A DNA stretch of 64,000 nucleotides from Helichrysum umbraculigerum (GCA_949592205.1 CATIUR010000005.1:129599277-129663276); one strand, 5' to 3'. Positions 1 through 11,205 are shown, numbered from the stretch's first letter. The notes: generated from the letters alone by a model not told the origin. Numbers and translations are program-made.

Positions 1-2099
1 GGATTAAAACTACACCGTTTATATGATTTACTTTCGTAACTTGAATCAACAAAGTTATAACTAATAATAGTTATCATGTTCATTACCAATCATTGATCAT
101 AAGTAACCCTAGCCTATCAAACTCAACCTGTTTAGTGATAATTATCAATTAAAATCAACAAGCATCAATAATGACCAATCAATAGAGAACTCAATCATAA
201 ATCAACAGATCATCACGCTAGGTTATAATCAACAATCAATAATTAACCATGGATCTTCAAGTAAACATATAAACATTCATAAAAACCAAAATAATCCGCA
301 ATTCAACAATCAAATCATCATCTGAGTATTATCATTTAAACAATTGAAATAAGAACTTAGCCACTCATATTATAGCAGAAAATCAGAATTGAAATCAACA
401 TCATAATCATATTCAAATGAAAATAAGTAATGAATTCGAACCGAAAAACCGAAACAATGATTGAGCGAATGTAAGCCTTCAATTCTGTTGGATCATTTGC
501 CTTCAAAAGTCACTGAAATTAGGGTTCTTGAGCAGAGAAAATCGACTGGAAGAAAAGTGTTGAGTTGTGTGTAAAAATGAGGGCAAAATGAGGTTTTTAG
601 GGTTTCTGCCGAATCAATCCATACGCCGTATGGAATTCCATACGCCGTATGGATTGAAAAGCCCATGGATCTGACCTGCGTCTTCTGGCGGCCCAGCTCA
701 CTTCATCCATATGCCGTATGGATTCCATACGCCGTATGGATCACTTTTCCCAGCTTTTTCACCATCGACTTTCAATCTTCGCTTTTCCTCATTTTAACTT
801 TTTTTCTTCAATTCTCGCGCGTTTTCAGCTTCTATTCCGATTCAAGCTCCAAATAATTCCTAAATGCAAATATGAACGAAATGAGTATCGAATTCAAATA
901 AAATGCATAAGAAATTAATCAAACTAGGGGGTAATTAGCACTATATAATAGCACATTTTGGCGTTCATCAATGGGACATTGAAACATGTTTTTCAAGCAT
1001 AACACTCCAAACAAATGGTCACCAACGGGCCAGACATGTTTTTCCAACAACAAACAATTACAAACATACGGACAAACACTGGATATACTAGTTGTGTACA
1101 ACTAAACGAAATGTCTCGCGAGACACATACTTACATAACTTCATATGATTAGGCATTTGAAGGTTACGGGTTCGGAGAACCTACTTGCTTTACTTACTAC
1201 TTGCTATTTGCAACTGATTACTACAAGACTCAGGTGAGTCTTACGGCCCCACTTTTACTGTTTTATCTTATTGGGGGGAGATACATGCTACTACTTTTTC
1301 TTGAACACAAGTACTAAACTGTTTACTATACCAAACGGAATTGCATGAGTTGTTTACCATTTACAGAAGTCTCTCCATCATATATCGTTAGTTATGGACT
1401 TAATCGCGAACACTAGTTAATGGATCCATTAGGGAAATGACCCTCCCCGCCCGGGGCAGTAGCGCTGCTACGTACTGATTTACACGTAGAAATGGGTGAC
1501 TAATTTTTCGTTACTGATGCTTGCTCATTTACGAGCATGTCACGGGAGCAAACTTATTACTTACGGGTTAAGCTTCGATTATGAGCCTCATGGCAACGGT
1601 ATAACTTACTTACTTACATTTGCTGGATTGCAAATACTGGTTTTACGATTGCTGGATTGAAATTACTGATTTTACGCCTACGGGCACTACTGATGAAATC
1701 TCGTGTTCAAAACTGATATTACTTACATACCTGTGAGATTCACCAACATTCGTGTTGACCTTTTTAGCATGTTTTCTCAGGTACCTGGATGGAGTCGGAT
1801 TACTCCAGGACTTTAGCTAGAGTCGCATAGTTTCAACACAACTGCATTAACGGAGATTCTTAGCATTATCTTTTGTATATTTTGATTATGTAATAGAATC
1901 TCCCGCTATACGCGTGGGCTCTAGGAAACTACATTTTGTATACGAAAACATTAAGTTTTCAAACATGGTATCTATGGGAATGTAACTAATTTACAAACGT
2001 TGCATATAGATTTCGTTTGCTTTATCTTTGTGCTGTGATATTTGATTAGTAGCACCCCAAAACTTGCTTCCGCTAAACAGTGAATTTGGGAGTGTTACA
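1..2099 (+). mobile_element. Partial LTR of a Tekay-type Ty3 element (3' part)
   Basis: This is the distal part of a very long LTR; its start lies left of the window. Read on the minus strand it matches the LTR at 46500-49791 in patches, for example the end sequence around 2040-2099 (TTTGGGAGTGTTACA) and the stretch near 1300-1480 with its shared ggatccat and agcgctgctac words. It ends in TTACA, the expected CA terminus. The next bases (2100 on) are MULE sequence, not a primer site, so this is either a 3' LTR or a solo LTR. The two LTRs are clearly diverged, so they are different subfamilies. Confidence 0.75.
618..740. repeat. Cluster of four 17 bp palindromes in the LTR
   Basis: Four copies of the palindrome TCCATACGCCGTATGGA lie at 618-634, 637-653, 706-722 (one change, ATGCC) and 724-740. 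They form two close pairs, each able to make nested hairpins. They lie 1.36-1.48 kb from the LTR end. No function is known to me. Confidence 0.9.
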
Positions 2100-2198
2100 T
2101 AACCACACATAGGATGTCAAATTATTCAGGTAACAAATTAACACAAAAAACACCTAATATCAGTTTGAAAACAACCAACTGCATAAACCAAACAACAT

Positions 2199-2613
2199 TC
2201 ATGAACCCAAATTCTTAGCCAACCGTCTTCCAATTTTAGCTTTTGCTGCCTTTTCGAATTTCGACCTCACTTCCTTGCTAAGTCGATCGTATTCCCTGAC
2301 CTTTTCAGTTGTGTGCTTGACAAGAGAATTGTAATCAGACAGAATAATCTTTGCAGCATACTTCATTCTTAAATCATCCAATTTCTTCTTTTGACCAGCT
2401 CCTTCAACTTGAAATTGAGTTTCAAAACCTGCCAACCCATTACCTTTGTAGCATTCCATATGTCTCTTGACAAAAATACCACAATCAACATAGTTATTCG
2501 TTGTTGCCCATTCAATATCCAGTATCTCAATTTTCTTGCTCATTAAATCGAAACTAGGAACAAACTTTTCTTCAACAGCCAGATAGGAACAAAAGTTCTT
2601 AGTCTGTAAAAAT
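2199..2613 (-). pseudogene. Ulp1-like peptidase, exon 9 of copy 1 (catalytic Cys present)
   Basis: This is the last exon of the copy 1 gene. A splice acceptor (TTTACAG) precedes it at 2614 and the frame ends at TGA 2199-2201. The segment VDCGIFVKRHMECYKG carries the nucleophilic cysteine of the C48 (Ulp1/SENP) peptidase family in the usual DCGIF setting. The tail is basic and helical and ends AKNLGS. Its homologue is 8158-8547, where the cysteine is replaced by tyrosine. The exon is open, but the whole gene is a pseudogene because other exons contain stops and frameshifts. Confidence 0.7.
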
Positions 2614-2717
2614 AATGATATAAAATGCAGTTACAAGATATTAAAAAATGCAGTAATAAAAAATGCAGTAAAGCATTCTTTCAACAATTGTCAAAAGTCT
2701 ACATAAAAAAACCTTAC

Positions 2718-2887
2718 CAGTAAATTTGGAAGATTTCCATATCAGTTAAAAACAATGTTTGGGTCAGCACGTTCCGTCTCAGTCAACCTGATGTTATCAA
2801 TTATATCAATTCTCAAACTTGTCAAATTGAAACACATCAAGTAAAAGTGATTTTTGTTTGACTTTCTGGTTGGAGACACCAACAGCA
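2718..2887 (-). pseudogene. Ulp1-like peptidase, exon 8 of copy 1 (catalytic His and Asp)
   Basis: This exon is bounded by acceptor CTAG at 2888 and donor GTAAGG at 2717. It encodes NHFYLMCFNL followed by IDIIDNIR, the regions that supply the catalytic histidine and aspartate in C48 peptidases. It aligns with exon 8 of copy 2 at 8628-8796 (NHYYLVCFNL, FIIDSIK). An in-frame TGA replaces the Arg codon seen in copy 2 just before YGNLPN, so this copy would be truncated before the catalytic cysteine. Confidence 0.65.
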
Positions 2888-3015
2888 CTAGAAAGAAAAC
2901 CTATGAGAAAAAAAGCCACAAATTTCAAACATTAAAAAAAATAATAATAATAATACTATATCTATATACTTCTAAATTTAAAAAAAAAACAAAAAAAAAA
3001 TTAATACATACATAC

Positions 3016-3402
3016 CAAGTTCACTTTTTTGTATGATCCATACGGTGTCTGCAATACACTTAATGTACAATTTTCTTTGAACACATTGTCTGCAATTGTT
3101 TGATCCATGGTAGGATCAAAAATAAAGTTTTCCTGCAAAAGAAATAAGATAAACAGTAAAGTAAATTTAAAATTAAAACTAAACACTCAAAAAATATAAA
3201 ATTATCTTAAAAATACAAAACCGTTGTTTGTGTGCAGCAGCAGACACGAGCAGAATTTTTCAAGACATCACGTTTGCTCTCCTCATAATTAAGAAGCTGT
3301 GACCATACATCAATTATCGAAGACACGACACAATAACCAGGATACATGCTCTCCAACACATATAACTCGAGGTCTAAAGCATGTGTCTTGAAATAATCAG
3401 TA
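3016..3402 (-). pseudogene. Ulp1-MULE gene copy 1, exons 6 and 7
   Basis: Exon 6 is about 3222-3402 and exon 7 about 3016-3132, each with matching splice signals (acceptor TTTTGCAG before both, donor GTATG after exon 7). Exon 6 encodes an ESMYPGYCVVSSIIDVWSQLLNYEE segment that aligns with exon 6 of copy 2 (9088-9271, MHPGFPVATSVIDVWTQIMNYEE). These exons link the coiled-coil middle of the protein to the peptidase domain. The intron upstream (3403-3535) carries two motif copies in the opposite orientation (ACTGCATTTT at 3444 and 3463). Confidence 0.6.
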
Positions 3403-3535
3403 CTGCAAAAGAAATATAGCATAAAAAATATGTCAACAAAATCACTGCATTTTCTAAAACTTACTGCATTTTAATATTCACTGCAACTTTATAAAAAAAA
3501 ACTTGCATTTTTATGTATACAATAAAAACACTTAC

Positions 3536-5080
3536 TTTGGGGGTTGAGATGCACTAAAAATAAACCTTGCAGCCCTCTCTTCATCTGCCGTCCTCTTTGA
3601 CTCTAGAGACACAACTCTTTTAGCAAATGGGGAAGAAAGAAACGCAGACACCTTCACATTCCTTCTTTCATCGTCAATAACAACCTCGGTTTCATCCTCA
3701 TCATTTTGCTCAACAGCACCACGTTTACGCTTACCACCTTGTGTCTTCTTCTTTTTAGCATCAGCATCAAACCCTAGAAGAGTAGTATTCCCTTTCATCT
3801 GATCGGCAGAAAATTCAACTATTGAACACAAATCTGATGCTTTTTTTCGAGAGTTTAGCTGGGGAATAACTCTCACGAATATCCTTAAGCTCTTTTTCAA
3901 ACAACTTTTTGTTGAAAACCAAAGGTGAACTAACAGGCTTAATCATAGAATTCGGTGTATGAAACACATCTTTCTGAACATCTGACTTCATAATTGCCTT
4001 CCCCTTCTCCTTTTTTTCGAACTTTGATTCTGCTTTCGTATTTTGTTTCTCTTCAGCCAACTTTTCCATTTTTTTTTGCATAATCAACTTTTTTGACTGT
4101 TTTTCCTTCTCCTTTTTATCCTTCTGTTCATTTTCAACAACCTCATGCTCACTCAAACCAACTGACTTATCCTGCTTCTCTTCACCATAAATTTTTACAA
4201 TCTCAGTATCACATTCCATAAGCCCTTTTTGATTGCCCTTCATTTCCTCACTCTGATTTTTTTTACCTTCACCAATAGCTTCTTTACTTAACAATGCAGC
4301 ATTTACCAGAGTAGAAAGTGCTATATCTTTTGGATTTGATAATGATGTAACCTGATCTACTCCAGTAACTTTATTCTGAGCTTCATCCGATTGAATTTTA
4401 TTCTGTGCTAATATCATAGCTTCAGCCACACCATGAAAAACATCATGAAATTGTACAGCAGGAGCACCACCTTCTGCTACTTGCAAGAACTCATTTTCTT
4501 GCAACAAACCACCCACAAAATTATCCACACCTGAATCTGTCATTATATCATCTTCACTAAACATTTTATCTCCTTCTCGTTCAGACACATCTAACTTCGC
4601 TAAACTCATATCCACATTCTGAGTTTTAGGATCTTCAACACTATCATCGCAAGCATCTTTAGACCCTTTATCTACTCCAACAAACCGAGGTAGGTCAGAT
4701 TCAACAACTCCATCCGAATTTACATAAAAAACATTGTGTGAACAGGCCTTATCTGTTTCATCATGTGATACATATTCAACAGCTTCTTCATTAGGATCAC
4801 CTACAACAGCTTCTTCATTAGGATCATCAGCTTTTTCATTAGGATCACCTGCATCTTGAAGATGATCCGACTTCTCACCATAAAGAAAATCATTTCCAGA
4901 TGAAACTTCATCAACACTTTTTCTTTGGAAACCTCCATATAACTTCTTTTTAAAAGAAGCCAACAAAACTACCTCAGGATCGTCAGAATGGTTAACCATC
5001 AAATTACTCATAGAATCGTCAATCACTTTTTTAAGACTTTCCAAACTTTCAATATTTTCTTTTAAAATCTTTTTCTGATT
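3536..5080 (-). pseudogene. Ulp1-MULE gene copy 1, exon 5 (long charged linker)
   Basis: This is the largest exon, about 1.5 kb, between acceptor TAACAG (5081) and donor GTAAGTG (3535). It is open from 5044 to about 3815 and then continues in another frame (3900 to 3536), so there is one frameshift near 3.85 kb. The product is acidic and Lys/Glu rich. It has a short DPNEEA-type repeat near residues 65-90, then a strongly charged KKEKEKQSKK coiled-coil-like stretch. It ends in RFIFSASQP, matched by RFIFSAYQP at the end of exon 5 in copy 2. No catalytic domain is visible here. Confidence 0.6.
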
Positions 5081-5176
5081 CTGTTACATAATAAAAAAAT
5101 ACGACATATATAATATTAAAAACATAGAAAATTAAAAAATGCAGTAAAAATATAAATTAAACTGAAACAAACTAAC

Positions 5177-5448
5177 CTTCAAATTGTCATCACCAACTAT
5201 AAAATCTTCTTCTAAACCTTTTTCTTCCAAAGTAGAATGTTTCTTCTTCTTAAATGAAGATTTAGCATTCTTTTTGGGGACAACCTCCTCTAAACCTTCA
5301 ACAATTCGGATATTTTGAAGACCAAAACCTCCATCATTAACCTCTAAAGTCTCACGTTCTTTAACCTTTTCTGTATTCCAGTTAAGAAAACAGGCTTCAA
5401 ACTGTTCACTTCTTCATTCTTGAATAGTGTAGAATTCACGTATATAAG
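5177..5448 (-). pseudogene. Ulp1-MULE gene copy 1, exon 4
   Basis: A short exon with donor GTTAGT at its 3' side. It encodes a segment with NDGGFGLQNIRIVEGLEE that aligns with DNGGFGQQHVRICEGLEV in exon 4 of copy 2 (20296-20613). The rest is lysine-rich. Function unknown. The 5' boundary near 5448 is approximate, and an in-frame interruption near its start is possible. Confidence 0.5.
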
Positions 5449-5541
5449 CTTATAAAAAACAAAATAAAAAGATGATATTAGATAACAATATTACAACAAA
5501 ACAATATAAAAATAAACAATGAAAGTAACGGAAACACTTAC

Positions 5542-6151
5542 CACCATAACTAACAATGGCCCATTGTAGTTATTCTTAAATTTGAATCCCCTTGTACATC
5601 TAATCATAGCATCTAAAATGTACCCACACCAATCCAGGGCTCTAATCTCTTCATCTTTTTCAGGTATGCACATCAACAACTTCTGACTAACACCACCATC
5701 CTACGTACACTCCGCCAACAAAGATGTAGCAAGCACAAGAAAGTTAAGTTTAAATTGCCTATCACCTGTGGTCATCTTCCTAATAATTTCATCAAGAGGC
5801 TTACTGAAATAATTCGGAAGCTTAGACGTAGAATACTGCTTCCTAAATTGCATAACAATTGGTTCTGTCTCAAACGATCTATCCTTTGGATCGATAGGGG
5901 AACCTCCAAATGGCAATCCGGTGATATCATGAATTAGTTCTTTCGTAACCTTGATTGATCGCCCATCTGGAAACTTGAACTTACATTCTTCGTAATCAAA
6001 CCATCCAAGAACCTACCAAAGCCAATATCTCTAACTGCTTGTTTTTGTTCAGTGTTTGTATCAATAAGAGTTTGAGACAACCACTTAGGAGACACCCTTG
6101 CATCAATGATAGGAAACTTACGTCTTGTTTTCGATTGTTTTACCTTCTTAA
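5542..6151 (-). pseudogene. Ulp1-MULE gene copy 1, exon 3 (conserved N-terminal domain, deleted and frameshifted)
   Basis: This exon aligns with 20717-21474 of copy 2. It begins KKVKQSKTRRKF and runs through SPKWLSQTL and the conserved DIGFGRFLDG. A deletion of roughly 50 bases relative to copy 2 shifts the frame near 5.98 kb. The frame resumes as KFKFPDGRSIKVTKELIHD. A TAG at 5701-5703 interrupts it just before DGGV, and it ends WCGYILDAMIRC...GPLLVMVV before donor GTAAGTG. The domain resembles the DUF1985-like N-terminal region found in plant transposon Ulp1 proteins; that name is from memory and unchecked. The acceptor is preceded by the motif itself (ACTGCATTTTGCAG). Confidence 0.6.
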
Positions 6152-6570
6152 CTGCAAAATGCAGTGACAGTAAATGAAAATGCAGTAGAATAAAATAACA
6201 AAACAAATTCAATAAGAGTTCACAAAGATCAAAAATGTACTGTTTTGTAAACACATTATGATCACAACAACAAAATAAATGCAGTAACAATAAGTTAAAA
6301 AACCCATGTAGAGACTTATATCAAAACAATATGCTTAATAAATTAGAGAACATTCATTGAATAAGAAAAAACAAACATACATCAACCAAAAAACAAACTA
6401 TAATAACATTATAAACACATAGTAGTTGTATATTGTCTACTAAATAAACTATAATAACACTATAAACACATAGTAAGTGTCTATACACATCAAACATTAT
6501 AAAATCTACAACTACATATAAATGACACAAAACTCCAATTAAATGGAAAAATATAAACATTCAAACACAC

Positions 6571-6868
6571 CTTTTTCTTCCTGAGGGTTTTCATCAACAG
6601 ACGTTGAAGCATCTTCAACATTTTGTTCATCATCATCAGATGCATTCTTAGTTTTGCGGTTGCTTCTTCTAGTGGCTAAAAATTTAAAAAGTAGAAATAA
6701 TTAGTAACAACATATGAAAACAGAACAACTAAACAACAAAATTGATAAAAATATAAGAACAGTATCACATACGCGTTGATATCTCTTTCGATTTCTTGTT
6801 CTTCTTCGTTATCACTTTCGAATTTCCCGAAACCGATAGGTTTTTTTACCTAACTTCTTGTTCGTCAT
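6571..6868 (-). pseudogene. Ulp1-MULE gene copy 1, exons 1 and 2
   Basis: Exon 2 is 6571-6675 (TRRSNRKTKNASDDDEQ...), with acceptor TTTTAG and donor GTGTGT. Exon 1 is about 6773-6868, starting at ATG 6866-6868 and ending before donor GTATGTG. Exon 1 opens MTNKKLGKK but stops early unless one base of its A-run is discounted, so it is frameshifted. The equivalent exons in copy 2 are 22082-22204 and 22279-22354; exon 2 shares the RRSXR start and the acidic content. Confidence 0.5.
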
Positions 6869-7282
6869 TTCGATTGAATTGACTAGACGTTGCCGCTAAA
6901 AACACACACAATTAATGGAATCTGATAGATTTAGAAACTTAAGGAAATCATTTGAAGTTATATCGAAGTGTATTTCTGTGTTTAGAATCGAGAGAAGGAA
7001 GTGCCGTTTGAATGTGAAGAGAGAGATTTCTGTGGAAAAAAAATGAAGTGTAATAATGAAGAAGAGAGTATAAATACAATTGTGAATTGGCCACCATTAA
7101 ATGAGATTCCTCATATAAAATTACTATTATACCCCTGATACAAAAAAAGGTAATAACGTAAGTAATAACTGTCAAACAGTTGTAAAATGCAATAAAAAAT
7201 CATAACATAGGTAAATTATATTTACTTTTACTTGTCAATATGTATATCTTAAGTATAAATTTGTGTTACAATTGATATTATA

Positions 7283-7450
7283 TGAAAAATGCAGTAACGT
7301 TATAAAAAATGCAGCATTTATTAAAAATATGTGAACTGATACAAAAATGCAGTGGATTATATTAAAATGCAGTAGTTTTATAAAAATGCAGTGGATTTTA
7401 ATAAAATGTAGTAGACGTTAAAATGCAGTATATTTTATAAAAAATGCAGT
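7283..7450 (+). repeat. Subterminal array of AAAATGCAGT motifs, about 20 bp spacing
   Basis: Exact AAAATGCAGT at 7286, 7344, 7364, 7383, 7420 and 7441, with one-base variants at 7306 and 7403. Spacers are AT-rich and about 10 bp long, so the array reads as a decayed 19-20 bp minisatellite. It lies between copy 1 and the 3' end of the copy 2 gene. A duplicate array is at 7833-7939. Confidence 0.9.
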
Positions 7451-8300
7451 AAAAAAAAATGTTATATAAACTGCCAACAACTACAAAACTTGCAAAATCA
7501 CCACAAACCTAAGTTACAAACACTTAACAATTACCAATATGATTGTCCAAAAGATAACAACCACAAAACGATTATCAAAAACACATAGTACTAACACAAA
7601 GTACTTAAAAAACATAACATTTAGAAACTAGCTCCTCCTAAGCACACGCTTCCCAACATTGACATTTGAAGACAACTTGTTCTTCAACCGAAACTAGGGA
7701 TCAAGTTTGTCATACGCTACTACTGCATCTATCACCCGCTGAACATCATCATTGAAATCACATAGGAGGATATAGCACATAGGATGATATAGCACTTTCT
7801 ACATCATCATTAAAAATGTGTGAACTGTTACTAAAATGCAGTGGATTATATTAAAATGCAGTAGTTTTATAAAAATGCAGTGGATTTTAATAAAATGCAG
7901 TAGACGTTAAAATGCATTATATTTTATAAAAAATGCAGTAAAACAAAAATGTTATATAAACTGCCAACAACTACAAAATTTGCAAAATCATTACAAACCT
8001 AAGTCACAAACACTTAACAATTACCAACATGATCCAATTAACACAAAGTCAGATACAAAACACATACCATAATTGTCCAAAAGATAACAACCACAAAACG
8101 ATTATCAAAAACACATTGTACTAACACAAAGTACTTAAAAAACATAATATTTAGAAACTAGCTCCTCCTAAGCACACGCTTCCCAACATTGACATTTGAA
8201 GATAACTTGTTCTTCAACCGAAACTCGGGATCAAGTTTGTCATACGCTACTGCATCTTTCACCCGCTGAACATCATCATTGAAATCACATAGGAGGATCT
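7321..8300. repeat. Direct duplication of about 0.45-0.49 kb (7321-7771 and 7810-8300)
   Basis: The block from TTAAAAAT to CATAGGAGGA is present twice. Each unit holds a motif array and then the 3' end of the Ulp1 exon 9. The first unit therefore contains a dead partial exon (7628-7771). The second is the real gene end and carries about 40 extra bases near 8024-8064. Identity looks above 90 percent by eye. Confidence 0.9.
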
Positions 8301-8547
8301 TAGCAAGAAACGTTTTCCTCAAATCTGCAACCTGTTTCTCCAGACATTCAATATGGAATTGGTTCTTCAAATCATTGACAATATTGTCTTTGCAACACTC
8401 CAATAGTTTCATCAGAAAAATCCCGTAGTCTACATAGTTATCTTTACTTGCCCACTCAACATCAACAACTTTTATGTCCTTTGACATCAACTCAAATGTA
8501 TTGGGATGCTTTTGAACCGTATCAAGGTACTCACAGAACATCATACG
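8158..8547 (-). pseudogene. Ulp1-like peptidase, exon 9 of copy 2 (catalytic Cys replaced by Tyr)
   Basis: This final exon has acceptor AACCAG before 8547 and stop TAG 8158-8160. It encodes RMMFCEYLDT...KVVDVEWASKDN and then VDYGIFLMKLLECCKD. The position of the C48 nucleophile (VDCGIF in copy 1) is TAC, tyrosine, so this product cannot be an active cysteine peptidase even though the exon is open to the end. The tail is basic (GKRVLRRS). A role without catalysis, such as DNA or chromatin binding, is possible but is inference. Confidence 0.7.
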
Positions 8548-8627
8548 CTGGTTATAAAAAAAAAGTATATAAAATATCATCATAAAAACACCTATATAAA
8601 CTTAATTAAAAAAGAAAAGAAAAAAAC

Positions 8628-9271
8628 TTAAAAGAATGTTAGGCAAATTCCTATATCTTCGGAAGATATCATTATGCTCAGATTTGATACTATCAATGAT
8701 AAAAATGCCAGGATCATTCAAATTAAAACAAACCAAATAGTAATGATTAAGAGTGGTTGACCCAATCAGTATCGGCAAGGATATTGGAAAAAACACCTGA
8801 TAAAACCAATTATGAATTTAATTAAAAAAAAAAATAAGAATCACCGTTTGTGAAAAATTTTTTTGAGCACCTAGATAGAAAAAATAACAAAGCTGTTTTA
8901 CTCATATCTGTACTTAAGGTTTGCATCAAACTTGATCTAACACTTTGTTGAAATTCTGATGTAGCACGGGTTTGATCACGATGCACATTAATCACATTGT
9001 ATGTCTAGGAAGCGAAACAATATACAAAAAGTTATTCAGAACCACATAGTTATAACAAAAACAAAAATTAAAGCATAAAAATTATACCAATGTTGAAGTA
9101 TCACAGAAAACACGCCCGATACATTCTTCAGATGGCTCTCTTAAATATTCTTCATAATTCATTATCTGAGTCCACACATCAATAACAGATGTAGCTACTG
9201 GAAATCCAGGATGCATTGTCTCCAAAGATTGCATATCAAGATGAGAACAATAATTCGAGAAAAAAACACGG
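8628..9271 (-). pseudogene. Ulp1-MULE gene copy 2, exons 6, 7 and 8
   Basis: Exon 6 is 9088-9271, exon 7 8914-9004 and exon 8 8628-8796. All have usable splice sites (acceptors ATGCAG, CCTAG and TATCAG; donors GTATAA, GTACAG and GTTTTT). Exon 8 carries NHYYLVCFNL and FIIDSIK, the His and Asp regions of a C48 peptidase. Exon 6 carries IDVWTQIMNYEE. None of these exons contains an in-frame stop in the frame shared with copy 1, so this half of the gene is well preserved apart from the cysteine change in exon 9. Confidence 0.65.
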
Positions 9272-9360
9272 CTGCATAAAAATAAAATATGAAAAGTGAA
9301 AATGCAGCTATAACAAACATTAAAAACATATAAATATTAAAACGGAAAAAAATAGCTCAC

Positions 9361-10132
9361 AGGTTGATATGCACTAAATATGAACCTACACAATCTCTCA
9401 TCTTCCACTGCCAACTTTGAAACAACGGACACTTCCTTGCAACAATACGGTGAAAAAAGATCATCAGACACACTCAATGTCACAACCTCACCTTCAACCT
9501 CAACCTCAACAGTTTTTTGAACTTTCTCTTCAACTTTTCTACCAACTTCAACATTTACATCAGAAACTTTCGATGGAAGACTTATAAGATTCATTGAAGT
9601 TGTGAAATTCTTGCTTATTGGAAATGGAGTTATCGGCTTCGGAAGATTTTTTGGAAATTCAAATTTGAATTTTTTAGAACCACCAACACTGGTCTTTGGA
9701 ATAGGTTCAGGCTGAGTGCAATGAACAGGATTGATAACACATTCATCACTTCCAGTACTCAAACTCTGATCAGCAAACAACGAATCCTTGATAACTCTCT
9801 TTCGTGCTTCAGTACGCTTTCGACCAAGCTCTTCTGCCGCTGACTTCTGATCAGCAATAAACTTATTTCTAAGCTTAGCCTCTTGATCTCTTTTACTCTC
9901 TTCTTCAACCTTCTTTTTTTCAACTTCAACTCTCATCATTCGTTCTGCCTCCTCTTCATTTTTTATTGCATTTACATTATCTAAAAACTGAAGCCTCATT
10001 TTTATCTCTTCATGATTGCTGCTTTGAGACTCAACTTTTTTACGCTTCAAAGCTCCTTCAACTGCCACAAGATTTGACTTCTCAATCAACATATCAGCAT
10101 TCTTTTGAGATCTAGACAACCCACAAACTCTA
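9361..10132 (-). pseudogene. Ulp1-MULE gene copy 2, exon 5, downstream half
   Basis: This is the part of exon 5 downstream of the Copia insertion. It is open throughout, beginning at the target duplication ctcta (10128-10132) and ending before donor GTGAGC (9360). The product is a charged linker: a long Lys/Glu/Arg coiled-coil-like stretch (EEEAERMMRVEVEKKKVEEE), then a low-complexity region, then RFIFSAYQP, the conserved end also seen in copy 1. The upstream half of the same exon is 19550-20201. Confidence 0.65.
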
Positions 10133-11191
10133 TGTTGAGTCACTGGTCGCTGACCATGATGAAGTCACTGGTCGCTGACCAACTCAACTGTATACTACTC
10201 GATGAAGAAATGGATTGTATCGAAGCTGCTGTTGCTGATGATAGGTTTCGCTGATCGTCATTCATTCTGCTTGATATACTGAGGAAGATTTAAAGCTCAA
10301 CTTGGTGTGTCGCTGATCAACGTCAGCGAGAGCTTTACTTCTTCAAATTAATAAAGGCAAAAGTCACTGCCAGAATAAAAGCTAGTCACTGAAGATCTTT
10401 AGTTCAAGTCATTCTACAAGAGCATGTTAGCTCGCAGTGAGTGAGGAGGATTGCTGCATCTTCAGGGACTATCCAATAAAGCCTCTCTATCATCAAGTAC
10501 TAAAAAGTACTGTACTTATCTATACATCAGCAAGAATGTTCCAGTTTGAAGTATGTCCGAAAGATTACGTGGCAGCAAGTGATTGGATTTAAGGTAACGA
10601 GATATTTGTGGTAACAGAATTGGGACCCACAGAATGTCGGTTCATCAGAGTTCAAACCAATCAAGCAGCGACACGTGTCCTTCCAAGATCCTATTTTATA
10701 GGCGATATTTTAGGAACTCTTGTAGTATAAATAGTTCAGTGTTTTGTACTGTAGAGGATAGTCGTTCAATCGTACTTATCACTTGGGTGTTAGTGATTAG
10801 TTTGTCTAGAGTACGTATTAACGATCCAGCGAGTGAACAGTCAGCATGTTTGTCCACTGCTGTTCATCTCACTTGTAATAGATTAGCTAAGTGTTTGAAT
10901 TGGATTAACTTTGGTTAATCCATTCCGCATTCAACACTTGTGAATTGTATAATCAATATAATTCATCATTTAGCTATCGTTACTTTGTCGCTTTGATACT
11001 GTCATATCCATAACTCGTTATACTGTGTTACTATTGCTTATACTCTGTTTCTGTGAATCAATTTGAAACTCATAAATTAACTTAGCCAAAATCTGAAAAA
11101 GTTTTAAATTGTATTCAACCCCCCCTTCTACAATTAAACTTTACACTTTGTGATTCCAAATCACTAACTAGTAGTGATCACGGGACTCTCA
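10133..11191 (+). repeat. 5' LTR of the SIRE-like element
   Basis: 1059 bp, TG...CA. It opens with two copies of the 17-base GTCACTGGTCGCTGACC word. It carries a TATA box (TATAAATAG) at 10726-10734, which sets transcription to the right. Confidence 0.92.
10726..10734 (+). promoter_or_regulatory. TATA box of the SIRE-like LTR
   Basis: TATAAATAG in the middle of the 5' LTR; the same word is at 19086-19094 in the 3' LTR. It would drive the genomic transcript. Confidence 0.7.
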
Positions 11192-11193
11192 AT

Positions 11194-11205
11194 TGGTGTC
11201 AGAGC
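11194..11205 (+). other. Primer binding site (initiator Met-tRNA type)
   Basis: TGGTGTCAGAGC begins two bases after the LTR end. It differs by one base from the common TGGTATCAGAGC complement of plant initiator tRNA-Met. Confidence 0.8.

Larger units (their letters stand above)
2100..7190 (-). mobile_element. Mutator-like unit carrying a Ulp1-type gene, copy 1
   Basis: This block holds a nine-exon gene on the minus strand with the same exon order as copy 2 (7191-22450). The left end is cut by the LTR ending at 2099; the right end is not resolved, but at 7120-7140 and 22540-22560 both copies share a promoter-side stretch (AAAATTACTA followed by TACCC). Introns carry the AAAATGCAGT motif. Ulp1-type peptidase genes carried by MULEs are known in plants (Kaonashi and VANDAL groups). 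No transposase exon is visible, so membership rests on the gene type and on the noncoding motif. Confidence 0.6.

Noticed and set aside
665..918. Two short ORFs over the palindrome cluster
   Set aside because: They follow from the palindromes (PYAVWI repeats) inside an LTR, with no codon or homology support.
7283..7450. CRISPR-like array
   Set aside because: Units are decayed, spacing is uneven, the host is a plant and the motif also occurs singly in introns.
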